This document shows positions 43,520 to 53,300 of a DNA stretch of 64,000 nucleotides, one piece after another. The notes below the pieces were generated by a model. It did no database searches, was not told where the DNA came from, and saw only the letters and a program-made list of their open reading frames with translations. Source of the DNA: CAZGDB01 sp964524705 (lineage in GTDB: Bacteria; Pseudomonadota; Gammaproteobacteria; Berkiellales; Berkiellaceae); NCBI GenBank assembly GCA_964524705.1, contig CAZGDB010000005.1, positions 3,949 through 67,948 of the forward strand, given 5' to 3'. Positions within the stretch are counted from its first letter, which is position 1. Each line of letters begins with the position of its first letter. Both the position numbers and the translations under genes were made by a program.

Positions 43520-44719
43520 ATGTTTTCTTTATTAGTCACCTCACTTATATGTATTCCAGTAGTCCTGATTTTACTAGTGCTGTATATCGTATTGGGTAAA
43601 ACTCGTAACTCTGGGAATACCCTCACCAGTGTGGCAACAACCCAAAATATTTTATTAACTGAGGTATTAAACTTAAGAGAAAAACACCAAGATGGGATCC
43701 GCATTAATCTACAAGAAACCCAAGCACTCTTAGAACGTGCACTCCAACAAGTACAACAAAATTTACAGATGGGACTGTCCACACAACAAAATTTTACCCA
43801 ACACTTACTACAAAATTTTAGCCAAAATACTGAAAAAGCAATTCAAAGCCTATCAGATAAAGTAGAAGGTAAACTCAGCGAAGGTATGGAACGTACACTT
43901 ACCACCTTTCAACGTATTACCGAACGCCTCTTACTCATTGATGAAGCTCAAAAACGCATGTCTGACCTATCTTCTCAGGTGGTAAGCTTACAAGAAATTT
44001 TAACCGATAAACGCGCACGTGGTGCCTTTGGAGAAATCCAATTAGAAGGGTTGCTCAAAAACATGCTTCCCCCCAATGCTTTTGCCTTGCAACACACCTT
44101 AGCAAACCGATGCCGTGCCGATGCAATGCTCTATTTACCAGAACCTACTGGCAATATCGCTATTGATGCAAAGTTTCCCTTAGAGAGCTATAGAAAATTA
44201 CAAAATAAACATGCCTCTGAGATAGCGCGTAAAGAAGCAACTTTACAATTTAAACAAGACATTAAAAAACATATCCAGGACATCAAACAAAAATATATAT
44301 CCCCCCCTGAAACCACTGACTCTGCCATATTATTTTTACCAGCTGAAGCAATTTTTTCCTATTTGCATAGCGAACATGGGGATCTTATTGATTTTGCACA
44401 TAAAGAACGCGTATGGCTCACCTCCCCTACAACATTAATGGCACTGTTAACCACTGCTAGAGCCGTGATTAAGGATGCCAGATCTCGTGAAGAAATGATT
44501 ATCTTACAAAAACATCTCTCTGCCTTAGCTCAAGACTTTAACCGTTTTGAAAAAAGAATGGACCAGCTCTCTCGCCATATCGAGCAGGCCCACCAAGATG
44601 TACATGCCGTCCAACAATCTGCTCAAAAAATCACCCGTCGTTTTACCCAATTAGAACAGCTCGAGACGGCGCCGGCAGCACAAAACCCAACAATACCGTT
44701 GCCAACCTTAGAAGAGTGA
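43520..44719 (+). CDS. rmuC: DNA recombination protein RmuC
   Basis: Family linked to limiting DNA rearrangements, with a PD-(D/E)XK-like nuclease fold. From ATG 43520, 399 residues: an N-terminal membrane helix (VTSLICIPVVLILLVLYIVL), a long coiled coil, then the conserved core RGAFGEIQLEGLLKNMLPP, RADAMLYLPEPTGNIAIDAKFPLESYRKL and FLPAEAIFSYLHSEH. The D-A-K and Q-L-E residues are candidate catalytic positions. It follows rpoS closely. Confidence 0.93.
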   Translation: MFSLLVTSLICIPVVLILLVLYIVLGKTRNSGNTLTSVATTQNILLTEVLNLREKHQDGIRINLQETQALLERALQQVQQNLQMGLSTQQNFTQHLLQNFSQNTEKAIQSLSDKVEGKLSEGMERTLTTFQRITERLLLIDEAQKRMSDLSSQVVSLQEILTDKRARGAFGEIQLEGLLKNMLPPNAFALQHTLANRCRADAMLYLPEPTGNIAIDAKFPLESYRKLQNKHASEIARKEATLQFKQDIKKHIQDIKQKYISPPETTDSAILFLPAEAIFSYLHSEHGDLIDFAHKERVWLTSPTTLMALLTTARAVIKDARSREEMIILQKHLSALAQDFNRFEKRMDQLSRHIEQAHQDVHAVQQSAQKITRRFTQLEQLETAPAAQNPTIPLPTLEE

Positions 44720-44760
44720 ACTAACCTGAAATATAGATACAGCCACTTATTAAGATACCC

Positions 44761-45642
44761 GTGTTCCAACGTCTCAAGCGTAAGCTGATCTCAAATGTAC
44801 AAAGTTGGTTACTTAAAGAAGATGCTATACATAGCATGTCTTTATCTGACTTTGACCGTATTCGCTTTGAGGTACGCCCTTGTGATGTATTACTGATTGA
44901 AGGACGTAGCCGCGTCAGCCAAGCCATTCGCTCCATCACCCAAAGCCCTTGGTCACACGCCTGTTTGTACATAGGTCGCCTTCATGACATTGATGATGTA
45001 GTCTTACGTAAAGCTGTTGTAGATTACTTTCAAGGTGAGCCAGAAGAACAACTCGTTATAGAAGGCATGTTAGGGCAAGGGACGATTATTTCCCCGTTAC
45101 GGACCTATAAATCAGAGCATATTCGGATCTGCCGTCCTCGTGGGATATCCCGTAGTGATGCCCAAAAAGTCATAGGCTATGGCATTAAACGCTTAGGCAA
45201 AGACTATGATGTCAGACAGATTGTAGATCTTGCCCTGTTTTTACTTCCCTGGGGTATCTTACCCGTCAAATGGCGTACGCGTCTGTTTGAGACTAATGCG
45301 GGGTCAGATTCTAAAACCGTATGTTCTACATTGATTGCAGATGCCTTTCATTCTGTAGGATTCCCGATCTTACCCTTGATTATTGAACATGAGGAAAAAG
45401 GCTTAGAATTAATTCAAAGAAATACCCGGCTCTTTACACCCAGCGACTTCGATTATTCTCCGTTCTTTGAAATCATCAAATACCCCATTGTTAAATCTGT
45501 GGAAGGGGGTATTTATCGCGACTTACCTTGGAATAATGAATTAGTGAGTCAACATGGGTCAACTGTGATCCACACGAGTGCTAAACCCGTGCTGTCTCCT
45601 TTACAAAAGAAAGAGCCTCATGGTCCAGGGAATGATTTCTAA
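44761..45642 (+). CDS. YiiX/NlpC-P60-like permuted papain-fold protein
   Basis: A 293-residue predicted cysteine hydrolase or acyltransferase. The start is GTG 44761. The conserved histidine is H66 in QSPWSHACLYIG, preceded by CDVLLIEGRSRVSQAIR. The cysteine lies in SKTVCSTLIADAFHSVGF, about 190. Order His before Cys indicates the circularly permuted NlpC/P60 group to which YiiX belongs. Substrates are unknown; some members act on peptidoglycan or lipids. It follows rmuC after about 40 bases. Confidence 0.8.
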   Translation: MFQRLKRKLISNVQSWLLKEDAIHSMSLSDFDRIRFEVRPCDVLLIEGRSRVSQAIRSITQSPWSHACLYIGRLHDIDDVVLRKAVVDYFQGEPEEQLVIEGMLGQGTIISPLRTYKSEHIRICRPRGISRSDAQKVIGYGIKRLGKDYDVRQIVDLALFLLPWGILPVKWRTRLFETNAGSDSKTVCSTLIADAFHSVGFPILPLIIEHEEKGLELIQRNTRLFTPSDFDYSPFFEIIKYPIVKSVEGGIYRDLPWNNELVSQHGSTVIHTSAKPVLSPLQKKEPHGPGNDF

Positions 45643-45773
45643 GTAGGCTGACCTGCTAAAAAATATAGCACCCCTGCTGCAAAGACACAAATCAAAATGA
45701 TTGCAGCAATCGCATCTACAGCATCATCAGATAAAGGCGCACACGGTTTATTTTTACACCACTTTGAAAACAT
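45639..45773 (-). CDS. 44-residue single-pass membrane protein
   Basis: ATG at 45771-45773 with GAGGAG seven bases upstream. The product starts MFSKWCKNKPCAPLSDDAVD, then one membrane helix (AIAAIILICVFAAGVLYFLA), ending GQPT. Its stop overlaps the end of the opposing YiiX-like gene by four bases. Not recognised. The ribosome site and helix make it more than a chance frame. Confidence 0.6.
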   Translation of the reverse strand: MFSKWCKNKPCAPLSDDAVDAIAAIILICVFAAGVLYFLAGQPT

Positions 45774-45874
45774 AACAATCTCCTCACTCAATAATGGGCT
45801 TAGCATAACGCTTTACAGCAGAAGCTGTAAAGCATAGGTAAACAACTTACAATACCCCCTTCCTTAACAATACA

Positions 45875-47776
45875 CTAGTCTTGCTTGAGGCGCTCACTTG
45901 GCGCAATATTCGCCAAACTAGCAGGAGCTGCGACAGGAACAGGTATAAAAGTCTGTAACAGTACAGGGGGACGTGGCGTTTTTTCATGTAAAATTAATGC
46001 AATTACAGATCCTAATGTATCCAGCCGCATTTCTTTTAATACGTCTTCTAAAGTCACATAAATAGAACGCTCTTGATCTCCAATTACCATTTTTAATCTT
46101 CCTAAAAACGTCTGTAAAACCAAGTTAATCTTGTACGTACGCTCCAAATTACTACCTTTACATTTTTGATTTTCAAAAAAAGCCACATAATCTTGGCGTG
46201 AAAAATCTGGAAATTTTTCCAAGGCAAATAACTCACAAACATCTTCTAATAATTTTAAATTTTCAGTCCCCTCATAGGCCATCTCAATAAAGTGGCGTAA
46301 CAACCTATAATTCTCTGCGATCAGCTGTTCTGCAAAGTCTGCATTAGGATTAACTGCAGGCGTCAATTCTTCATCCGTCACGATCACTCTATCATCTATC
46401 AAAGTCAATATATTAATAATATGTCCCAAAGTTCCTGGCTGACAAGAAAACTGTCTATTATTTAATGCGATAGAAACAGGTGCATCAGGGGGTGTTGACA
46501 CCCTTTGCCCTAAATAAATATGCTGGATATCTAATAATCTTTTGATAACATGCAGACGTATCTCTTTGAATTCTTTTTGTTTATCAAAACCTGGCTCTTG
46601 TGTCGCTTTAGATTGAAACACCACTAAATGGTCTTCTTCTTGTATCGCCAACCATACCAGCCCCATATATTCTTTAAATAATGTAGATAATTCAGGAACA
46701 GCCGCTTCCATTCTCAGAATTAACCCAAGATTGTTCGCTGTACCATCACCCAATATCGCTTCAACCAGATACTGCACACGTTCTTTTTGACTTAAGGCTT
46801 TTAATGCCTGTGCTAACACCCCTTCCCCAAAATCAGTAGCAGCAATCTCCAGCACCTCTTCTTGAAACTGTCGCGAGCGCACATAAACTTTAAAAAAATG
46901 ATACGCTGCCGCTATCTGCTCCGCTGTTTTATCTTCTTTTAACTTTCCGACACTTTTACGTATATTGGTTTGAATAATCGTATCGTGCACATCCGGAACA
47001 TGAGATCTATTATATTGTCTGGGGCGTATTTCTAATGCCCCTCTCCCACGCAATACACGTATAGCATCTAGAGAATTAGGAAAAGCATCAAGAATAAAAT
47101 ACCGCCCTGCGCTAGGGTTTATTAAAAATGGATACGATAAAAATCTATTTAAAACCGTGAGATTCTGAGTGTCAACAAAAAAATCCACCAAATGTTCCAG
47201 AACCGACTTAGGTGCCACCCCTAGACACGCATAACGATCTACAATATAAAAAATTTCCGGATATTTTTTCAACAAGCGTTCTAAAGCGTCAATCTTTCCT
47301 TCTATAATAGCATTGATAGCTACTTGAACAGATAAACTATCAAGATTACACATTAATTCTTTTTGCATAGCAGGGTGTGGATTTAAAAGAGATTGAATAC
47401 CTATTTCTAAAAAACCTAAACGCAACTGCTCCTGCACCACAAAATCTGAATAAAACATTCTATCGTCTTGATATAAAGACACACATTTAATCGCACGCAT
47501 CAAAGGATACGCCGGAACATATACACCACGAGAGGAACAAGACTTAAAAACCTTGTAATGTTCTGCTATTGTATCCATATTTTTATCGATTACCGCAAAA
47601 CCAAGATCATCGGCAGTCAATAAAATCAAATATTTAGAAGGCACCAAATGCATTAAAGCAGTGGGGCGCGCCACTTTAAAAGTTATAGGGATTCTATAAA
47701 CAAAAAAACTATAACCCAATCCAATACAATCAAACGCACCCCGAAAAAATGCTTCCATTTTTTTAAAACCAAGCAT
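45875..47776 (-). CDS. Effector-like protein sharing a C-terminal domain with the 26258 gene
   Basis: A 633-residue protein. The N-terminal third is not clearly ankyrin, though AINAIIEGKIDALERLLKKYPE and neighbours look like worn repeats. From the junction VLRGRGALEIR near residue 245 it aligns with the ankyrin protein at 26258: VHD, AY-x2-F-x2-Y-x-x-S, TDFGEGVLAQALKALSQKERVQYL against KSFGEGAVKTILKDMTTQERINFL, and EYMGLVWLAIQEEDHL against KVAGLVWLATKEAAHL. The end is Pro-rich (PVPVAAPASLANIAPSERL). Last gene of the long minus-strand array that begins with ccmA. Confidence 0.8.
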   Translation of the reverse strand: MLGFKKMEAFFRGAFDCIGLGYSFFVYRIPITFKVARPTALMHLVPSKYLILLTADDLGFAVIDKNMDTIAEHYKVFKSCSSRGVYVPAYPLMRAIKCVSLYQDDRMFYSDFVVQEQLRLGFLEIGIQSLLNPHPAMQKELMCNLDSLSVQVAINAIIEGKIDALERLLKKYPEIFYIVDRYACLGVAPKSVLEHLVDFFVDTQNLTVLNRFLSYPFLINPSAGRYFILDAFPNSLDAIRVLRGRGALEIRPRQYNRSHVPDVHDTIIQTNIRKSVGKLKEDKTAEQIAAAYHFFKVYVRSRQFQEEVLEIAATDFGEGVLAQALKALSQKERVQYLVEAILGDGTANNLGLILRMEAAVPELSTLFKEYMGLVWLAIQEEDHLVVFQSKATQEPGFDKQKEFKEIRLHVIKRLLDIQHIYLGQRVSTPPDAPVSIALNNRQFSCQPGTLGHIINILTLIDDRVIVTDEELTPAVNPNADFAEQLIAENYRLLRHFIEMAYEGTENLKLLEDVCELFALEKFPDFSRQDYVAFFENQKCKGSNLERTYKINLVLQTFLGRLKMVIGDQERSIYVTLEDVLKEMRLDTLGSVIALILHEKTPRPPVLLQTFIPVPVAAPASLANIAPSERLKQD

Positions 47777-47837
47777 AACTCGCCTTCCCCAAAAAATCTG
47801 GTTTTTATATGTCTCATTTAGACCGGTATCTATTTTT

Positions 47838-49406
47838 TTATATTACGGGTTCCAAACCACTGAATTTCACAACTTCAGGCACGGTGTTACTTTGTGGCGA
47901 AATGACCATACGTGGTGCTATAGTACTAAATTGTTGCATCGGGACAGTCGGAGAAACCGTGTCTACAGGGATATTTAAAAACCTACGGACTGTAGATTTT
48001 TCGCGTGCATAAAGCTTCACAAACCAAGGCTCCGTACTTAAACAATCCTTAAAAACACTACGCCACTGTCGCACCAATGCCGTCTCCCCTAAGGTGATCT
48101 GATACATAAAAACCTCTGGACTGTGTACAGGAAAGGCGCGTAATTGCTCTTTAAAAAACAGATCTACATTAAAGGTCTGTAAGCCTGCCATTACTGCTTC
48201 CAAACCTTCTGTATAGTTTAATGCCAAAACGTAGGTTGCATAAAAACGCATTATCTTCTTAATCATATTTTCAATTAAATTTTGAACAATTTGAGGGGAA
48301 GGCTCATTTTTTGAGATCGCATCACAAACCATATTATACGTTAGCTTATAGCCTTCTAAACAATCTAAGAGTTCTGCAGCTTCTTCTAAAGAATAGCTAT
48401 ACATCAATGCAACAGCGAGGGCGTTTTTAGAGACCAAAGGCCTTAATTTAATAAAATCTGCCACTCCACCTTGCCCCTCTATTATTTCCTCTTCAAAATT
48501 AAAAATAGACGTATCCACTAAGCTTTCAGCAGGAATCACACACATTAACGCTTTATTACCTAAGGCATACTGCATAAACCATTGCATCAAAGCACTATGT
48601 TCTGGCTGCACATAATGCAAGGGCATTTCACCTACTTTATTGCCGATAATAAACAATTCAGGAACCCTCTGCATTAATAATTCTACTATCTTTTTGTAGC
48701 CTTTTGCGCATGCAAAATGTAAAGCTGTTTCACCCTCTTTATCTTGTAAAGTTGCATCCATCCCTGCATCTAGCAAAACTTCTACCGCATCCGCAGCACC
48801 TTTAATCACCGCCAAATGTAAGGCAGTTTTGCCACTGTGATCTTTATTTACAATATAATTATATCCCAATAATAACCGTAACATTGCCGCATCACCCATT
48901 TCTGCTGCTAAGTGCAAAGGACTACGTCCCTGAATGGTCACTGTACATAAGGCTTCGGGAAAAATTTTTAATAAATGTTTAACCATGACTTGATTTTTTT
49001 TCAAAACCGCTACCGCAACAGGGGTTAATCCTGTCTTATCACGTGTCAATATCAAGGTTTCTGATAACAAAAGTTGTACCACATTCATATTTCCTGTTTC
49101 TACGGCAATATGCAAAGGTGTTTTGTCATCCAAGTTTTGAGCATAAGCATCGGCTTGTGCATTTAACAAGTGTTTTATAATAACCAGATTGCCACTACGT
49201 GCAGCACAATGTAAAGCGGTCTCTCCTGCACCATTTTTGAGATTTACCAATAAAGGAGTGGTTTTCACCAACTGTTCTACTTCTGTATCATTTCCAATCA
49301 TTACCGCCGCATGCAACAATGTGTCATAAGGAGCTTGATAGCTATCAAGTTCATGGCCCTCACCTTCACTAGCAGGTCTACGTCTTTTTTTTGATTCATG
49401 ATCCAT
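47838..49406 (-). CDS. Ankyrin-repeat protein coupled to ccmI
   Basis: A 522-residue protein with a basic, nuclear-localisation-like start (ESKKRRRPASEGEGHELD). About eight ankyrin repeats follow (residues 28-285, for example NKDHSGKTALHLAVIKGAADAVEVLLDAGMDATLQDKEG), then a helical domain ending EPWFVKLYAREKSTVRRFLNI that aligns with the 33176 protein. A Pro/Ser/Val-rich tail closes it. Its start overlaps the end of ccmI by 11 bases, tying an effector-like gene to cytochrome c maturation. Confidence 0.87.
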   Translation of the reverse strand: MDHESKKRRRPASEGEGHELDSYQAPYDTLLHAAVMIGNDTEVEQLVKTTPLLVNLKNGAGETALHCAARSGNLVIIKHLLNAQADAYAQNLDDKTPLHIAVETGNMNVVQLLLSETLILTRDKTGLTPVAVAVLKKNQVMVKHLLKIFPEALCTVTIQGRSPLHLAAEMGDAAMLRLLLGYNYIVNKDHSGKTALHLAVIKGAADAVEVLLDAGMDATLQDKEGETALHFACAKGYKKIVELLMQRVPELFIIGNKVGEMPLHYVQPEHSALMQWFMQYALGNKALMCVIPAESLVDTSIFNFEEEIIEGQGGVADFIKLRPLVSKNALAVALMYSYSLEEAAELLDCLEGYKLTYNMVCDAISKNEPSPQIVQNLIENMIKKIMRFYATYVLALNYTEGLEAVMAGLQTFNVDLFFKEQLRAFPVHSPEVFMYQITLGETALVRQWRSVFKDCLSTEPWFVKLYAREKSTVRRFLNIPVDTVSPTVPMQQFSTIAPRMVISPQSNTVPEVVKFSGLEPVI

Positions 49407-49995
49407 TTTTTTGCTCAGCCACTTGCATCGCTTTTTTAATAATTTCCTGTAATTTTTGATCTTGTTCTATATGCGGTAACATGTTACGCCAATACCCCAG
49501 CGCTTGAGTATATTGTTTCTGTATAAAAGCATTCATTGCTAAGATATTCCACAACTCTGGCTGTTCTGGCGTGGTTGCTAAAGACTGTTCTACCTGTTGA
49601 GCCAAGGTTATAGGTAAAGACTGTTGTTGGGTAGCATAGCTTTGTGCATAGTGCGCTAGGATTTCTGGATGTTCTGGATGCCGCGCATAGGCTTTAGCAT
49701 ACGCCTGTTGTGCCGAACCTACTTCCCCTGCCATCTCCCAAATTTGCCCTAAGTGAAACCATAAATACCCATAGCTAGGTTTGGTTCTTTCTTGATACTG
49801 GGTTAATAAACTTACCAAGTCTGCTTTGGGGGTCTGGCTTTGCATTGTTTGCCCTAAAGTACGATCAAACTGTCGCATTTGATGGGTTTCGTCCACCAAG
49901 CTTGCACTCCCGCTGAAGTAATATAAACAACTCGTAAGTGCTAATAAAAGGAACCATTCATGATAATGGTATAAAAAACGTGTTTTATGGGTCAT
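49396..49995 (-). CDS. ccmI: CcmI-like TPR protein of cytochrome c maturation
   Basis: A 199-residue protein with an N-terminal membrane helix (WFLLLALTSCLYYFSGSAS) and three to four periplasmic TPRs (YGYLWFHLGQIWEMAGEVGSAQQAYAKAYARHPEHPEILAHYAQSY). In the family (also seen as the C-terminal part of CcmH) it holds apocytochrome c for heme attachment. The assignment rests on the QTYxERTKPSYGYLWF-like start of the TPR region and the ccm context six kilobases upstream. It is separated from ccmF by an ankyrin block. Confidence 0.7.
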   Translation of the reverse strand: MTHKTRFLYHYHEWFLLLALTSCLYYFSGSASLVDETHQMRQFDRTLGQTMQSQTPKADLVSLLTQYQERTKPSYGYLWFHLGQIWEMAGEVGSAQQAYAKAYARHPEHPEILAHYAQSYATQQQSLPITLAQQVEQSLATTPEQPELWNILAMNAFIQKQYTQALGYWRNMLPHIEQDQKLQEIIKKAMQVAEQKNGS

Positions 49996-50048
49996 TTAAA
50001 AGACTTTGGTCAAGCATCTTATTGATAGACCTCATCATAACATGATTT

Positions 50049-50342
50049 TTATTCAGGCTGTGAGCGGTCCTTTGGTGTCTGTGTGTGGGGTGGTGACACG
50101 ATCATTGATTGGGCACCCTGCGCACTTTGAACTGGTGCTTTATACGCTTTCAAGTCAAATGCTGGTCCCTCCGCTTCATCAGACGCATCGGATGCTCTTC
50201 TACGTCCAGCACTAATGCGGTCATAAAGATTGCGCCCCTTTGTTCCAACTGCAGCAGCAACAGAGCCACCTGCTGCTGCTAACGCACCAAACATCGTATT
50301 CTTCGGAGCTTTTTTTTCAGATGTATTAGAATTAGTGTCCAT
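50049..50342 (-). CDS. Small Ala/Gly-rich protein, unknown
   Basis: Ninety-seven residues, not recognised. Polar start, then a weakly hydrophobic Ala/Gly stretch (TMFGALAAAGGSVAAAVGTKG), a basic RISAGRRRAS and a disordered Pro/Gln/Ser tail (VSPPHTQTPKDRSQPE). It starts 16 bases downstream of the giant ankyrin gene, as the third gene of that block. It may be a chaperone or small substrate; nothing in the sequence decides. Confidence 0.6.
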   Translation of the reverse strand: MDTNSNTSEKKAPKNTMFGALAAAGGSVAAAVGTKGRNLYDRISAGRRRASDASDEAEGPAFDLKAYKAPVQSAQGAQSMIVSPPHTQTPKDRSQPE

Positions 50343-50358
50343 TTAAGTCTCCTTATGA

Positions 50359-53300
50359 TTATTTACCGGCACTACCTGGTCTACCTGGTGTCCGCCTTTC
50401 ATCACCCCCATCAATATCCAAACCTGTACGAATTTCGTTATCGTTATAGGCAGGTGGTGCATTCTCAAGTGCATTATCTGAGCGTTCTTCTAAATACGCC
50501 AATACTTTCTGTAAACTCCCTTCAGGATCTCTTTGAGCTTCTTCAAGATTATAAATCCCTGAAGGGTCAGCAATATCTATTTGAATTGCATCAGTATCTA
50601 ACCTCTCATCCTCAAGCACAATATCCAAAGCATGTTTAGTCAAAGCAACTCTATCTTGTGTTTTTAAAGACACGCTATCGGGAGGCACTTTATAATCTTC
50701 CGCCTGATAATCTTCCGCCTGCACGTCCAAATCCAATCCATTTTGTACAAATTCTTGATTATAAGCGACTTGCGAGGTCACCGTAAAGCCCGCATCCTTT
50801 AACTGTTGTATTACTTCAGAATAATTATCTCCATAAAAATGGTTTGCAATTTCATCATTGATAATTGCCAGCTTTTCAGCACAATTTGCGTTAATGACCA
50901 CCTGTGGATACTCACCCAGGCGTACATCCGTTTGCAGGACCTGAAACTCCATATTAATCTCTTCCTCAAACTCTAATATCGATTTAATCGCCTCTAAGCC
51001 CTTAGAAACAATAACCGCATGGACTTGTCCTTGTTCTCTCAACCCACCTTCAATTAAAGCTGGCGTTAAGGTTTCCACCTCAAATAAGGCATGATGCCCA
51101 TCTTCCTCAGTTAATTGACGTTGATGACGCTGTCTTATTAAATCATGCACCATGCTTGCTTCAAAGTGTGTAAAGCTTCTATCAGCTGCCGCATACCCTA
51201 CACCCATCACTGCTCCAGTATGGTCTAACGTAGGCTTGATAATATCGGCAAACTCAATCATATTCTGGGCGGCAGTGACAGCAGCTAAGCCAACAGCAGC
51301 CCCTTTCTCCGCGCCTTTATCGCCTACAATAAAGAAAGTATGTCTATCATCCCCAAAGACTTTAGAGAGCTGTGGGTAATGCTGATTTTTAGTCACCGTA
51401 TAACCGACCTTTTCGGCAATCTCCATCATTTTAGCATTCATAACCTGGTTATAAACACGAGTACGAATAGCTCGCTCTAAGACATCACTCCCTTTGACTC
51501 CTTCTATATATTGGCCAACCGACCCCAACCGTTCCCTCAGTGTATCGGTATATGTAAGTAGGGCAAGCATTTCAGGGTCAATAGAACGTAAAGGCTGCTC
51601 TACATTTAAAACTGCCTGAACACGCCGCTCTATGTCTGCTTTTGTCTCTAAGATTTCAGCTGCATTAGAGCGTAAATACTCCATCATCTTAGGGTAATAC
51701 TGTGTACTAATTAATTTTTTCAGATCATCTTCAGGCTGTTGTAACTCAGCATAAGGGTCTCGCTGTATTGCCGTTTCTACATATGCCGTAATATGTAGTA
51801 AAGCTAAACGTTCTGGAGAAAGCATAATATTATCTTTGAGTTCATAACTGTTGGTTAACTCACAAATCTCCCCCACCCATTTTAAATCGTAGACTGAGTT
51901 CTTCAATATAGTATGAGGCTGTTCTGCCAAGACCACCTTCCCGCGCTGCTGTCCCTTTAAAAAATCATCCGGTTCTTGAATAGTAGTTTTCTTTTTAGCT
52001 GCATGGGCTTTTTGAACGCTCTCATTCAACATCATTTTACTTGCTAACGTATTCGCGTAAAACGCCGCATCTGTGAAAATCTTATTGCGATTGGTGCTGC
52101 TAAAATCTAAGTTCAGTTTAATCCCATAGTGTCCAAATAATGCTTGCACCGGCAGAGACTGTAAAGTCTCCGTGATTTCCCCAAAACTATGGATTCCTTT
52201 TTGCACCATATGTGCAGACAAGTTTTTAACAATAGCATGTAAATCTTCGCTGATTTGTGCCTTTTTACTCGTTGAAACATTTACAGGCTTACCCTTTTTA
52301 TAGAATTTTTTACGCAAATACGCCTGCACAAACCCTAGCATCAGATAAAGCTGTTCAGAGCCTGTGCTACCCACAACCGGGATATGAGGATTTCTAATCG
52401 CAAAACTAGAAGGTTCTAAACCCCTTGGTTTATCTACCCCTCTATTTTTTTTAACATTAGGGTTTAATTCAGTCATAGGTAAAGGCATATTAGCTTTCAG
52501 TATTCCTGGAGCTTGGGAATATCGATCTTCTGGTGGGGTGTTTTCTTGATCTAACAGGGTGCGAACCCCATGCACGAGATCCCTACCTTGACGATGTAAT
52601 TCTGTACGTTTTTCAGGCGAAACCTTATTCCACAGATCGTACATCGTTTTTAGCTCGCTCAAACTAAAAATATTCAATTTTTTAAAAAATCTTCGCATAG
52701 AAGCCGTATCTTTTTTAGTACGCGAAACCAATACATCCACCGAAAAATGTGTATCGAAGTACCGACGACTAGCATCTTTTTCAGCATGATCTTGTTTTGC
52801 GGCTTTTGAAAACCCCTCACTCGCCATTGCGTATAAATCACTTTGTCCACGCAACTCCTGTAAAATCTTATTTTTTGCAGTTTTATAATCACTCACCACA
52901 TAAGCATTTTTAATTTGTAACATTGTTGCATGTGTAATTTTTTGCTCCCACATCGCCATCATTAATAATAACGTATCTGAAGTGTCTAACTTATCAGTTT
53001 TTAAAGCCGCTTCATATTGTCCCATACGTTGCTCTCGGATCTGATTGCTCCTTTCATACTCAAAAGCCAGCCCCTGTGTTTTTTTAATCGCTGCTTGCTC
53101 CATGGCTTTACGTCTAAAGGTACGCTGAAACCAGGTGCTTAATAGGTAAGCAACAGAAGGATTACCCGCAAGAATAGCGGTCTCTCTAGCGGTCTTTTGA
53201 TTCACATCTTTGATTTTAGTATTTGCGCCTTCCTTCTTCAGCCACTCCACCATCTCAAAATTTCCTTTTTCTGCAAACAAGTGTAGCGCTGTGCGTCCTT

